Shown one piece after another: positions 63,221-64,000 of a stretch of DNA of 64,000 bases. Each line of letters opens with the position of its first letter. The first letter of the stretch is position 1. Both the position numbers and the translations under genes were made by a program. Source of the DNA: Lachnospiraceae bacterium (GTDB lineage Bacteria; Bacillota; Clostridia; Lachnospirales; Lachnospiraceae); assembly GCA_900168235.1 (NCBI GenBank), contig FUZG01000004.1, positions 1-64,000 of the forward strand, written 5' to 3'. The notes under the pieces were generated by a model. It ran no database searches and was not told the origin of the DNA. It saw only the letters and a program-made list of their open reading frames with translations.

Positions 63221-64000
63221 TCAGGCTTTAGGCGCATAGCTTAAGAGAACGCCTGCTTCGGTGAGACCGCCGCCAAAACCTACGAGCATTACAGAGTCAC
63301 CGGACTTTACCTTACCTGATTCACAGAGTTCGTTAAGTGCCAGCGGTACGGAAGCAGCACTTGTATTTCCGAATCTGTCCATATTTTTGTAAAACTTTTC
63401 TGTCGGAGCTTTGTACTTCTTTACTACATGGTCGATTATGCGGGAATTTGCCTGATGGCATACCACCCAGTCAACATCGTCCATGGTCTTTTCTGATTTT
63501 TCAAAAATACCGTTGATGACTCTCGGGATAGCAGAAACAGCGAACTTAAACACATTTTTTCCGTTCATGGAAACATAGGACTTGCCATCTGCTTCGTTTA
63601 TGCCGGGAACAAGGATATCCTTTGCACCGCAGGCACCCTGAATGCTGTAATACATGGTGTCATCTGCTTCGTAAACCGCAGCGCCTGCTCCATCGCCGAA
63701 GAGTACGCATGTGGTGCGGTCTGTCATATCAAGGATCTTTGAAAGCTTTTCAACACCGATAACAAGTGCATATTTTTTACCATTGGCTGACAGGAAACCG
63801 CGGGCAACTTCTGTTCCGTAGATAAATCCTGTGCATGCTGCATTTATATCAAGTGCTGCTATATCTGTGGGAAGTCCCAGAGCTTCCTGTATGAGGCAGG
63901 CTGTGCTGGGACAGGCAAATTCTGCTGAAAGTGTGGCTACGACTACGCATCCGATCTGTTCTTTATCGATATTGGCGCGCTCAAGTGCCTGTGAAGCTGC
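63221..64000 (-). CDS. fabH: 3-oxoacyl-ACP synthase III (partial; N-terminus beyond window)
   Basis: The last 259 residues of the initiating condensing enzyme, which joins acetyl-CoA or a branched starter with malonyl-ACP. The frame is open to the window edge, so the Met at 63727 is internal. The catalytic Cys lies in DINAACTGFIYG (~63 residues into the visible part), the His in WVVCHQANSRI, and the Asn in RFGNTSAASVPLAL. About 70 N-terminal residues lie outside. First visible gene of the fab operon, so its promoter is also outside. Confidence 0.95.
   Translation of the reverse strand, partial: AASQALERANIDKEQIGCVVVATLSAEFACPSTACLIQEALGLPTDIAALDINAACTGFIYGTEVARGFLSANGKKYALVIGVEKLSKILDMTDRTTCVLFGDGAGAAVYEADDTMYYSIQGACGAKDILVPGINEADGKSYVSMNGKNVFKFAVSAIPRVINGIFEKSEKTMDDVDWVVCHQANSRIIDHVVKKYKAPTEKFYKNMDRFGNTSAASVPLALNELCESGKVKSGDSVMLVGFGGGLTEAGVLLSYAPKA

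Overview
The window looks like a chromosomal segment of a Gram-positive, low-to-mid-GC Clostridia member, most likely a Lachnospiraceae bacterium of the Butyrivibrio/Pseudobutyrivibrio type. That is an inference from strong AGGAGG ribosome binding sites, sigma-A promoters, tRNA genes without encoded CCA, Firmicutes riboswitches (lysine, TPP), a Gram-positive LexA box, FabK as the only enoyl reductase in the fab cluster, and a very large set of cyclic-di-GMP proteins. No plasmid or phage backbone and no CRISPR array were seen.

Layout. 0-1.1 kb: 3' end of a 23S rRNA gene, a folded spacer without a recognisable 5S gene, tRNA-Asp, -Glu, -fMet and -Phe, then a candidate small RNA on the minus strand with its own promoter and two hairpins that carry the same 18-nt loop. 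1.1-3.2 kb: an HPr-like protein without the active His, and a membrane HD-GYP protein. 3.2-5.9 kb: an ABC importer behind a lysine riboswitch. 6.0-7.2 kb: a small gene and a composite relic of a serine recombinase and a PD-(D/E)XK nuclease. 7.2-13.4 kb: a MacAB-like efflux system with its two-component regulator; its start codon lies in a long inverted repeat. 13.4-19.1 kb: an ABC-F ATPase, phosphoglucomutase, thioesterase, HD protein and TPP-riboswitch-controlled ThiT.

19.3-32.6 kb is a cyclic-di-GMP signalling island: a 1,907-residue PAS/GGDEF/EAL/GAF protein, a second protein related to its middle part, a FIST-sensor hybrid histidine kinase, a double-receiver protein (these four form one operon), then a TPR-GGDEF cyclase. 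A paralogous TPR-GGDEF gene lies at 54.6 kb. In the first two proteins only one EAL domain keeps its catalytic residues and both GGDEF motifs are degenerate, so they are probably a large sensor phosphodiesterase and a regulatory relative; the TPR-GGDEF proteins are the likely cyclases.

32.7-48.7 kb: NSS transporter, HAD nucleotidase, lipoprotein, SOS-controlled DNA polymerase IV, a GH114-like secreted protein, an AraC regulator, a degraded mobile-element-like stretch, rhamnose isomerase, a STAS/cyclic-nucleotide-binding pair followed by a SpoIIE-phosphatase relic, a MarR-regulated heterodimeric ABC exporter, a HAD phosphatase, a small basic protein and a repeat-rich secreted protein. 49-58 kb: a truncated prephenate-dehydratase-like lipoprotein, an unusual fusion of a NodZ-like glycosyltransferase with a condensation-type acyltransferase, a PfkB kinase, a hairpin-rich repeat region, an HD hydrolase, the second TPR-GGDEF protein, a Gfo/Idh/MocA oxidoreductase and a membrane protein. 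58-64 kb: a MarR regulator and the type II fatty acid synthesis operon fabH-fabK-fabD-fabG-fabF-fabZ on the minus strand; fabH runs off the window and neither acpP nor accB is in the cluster.
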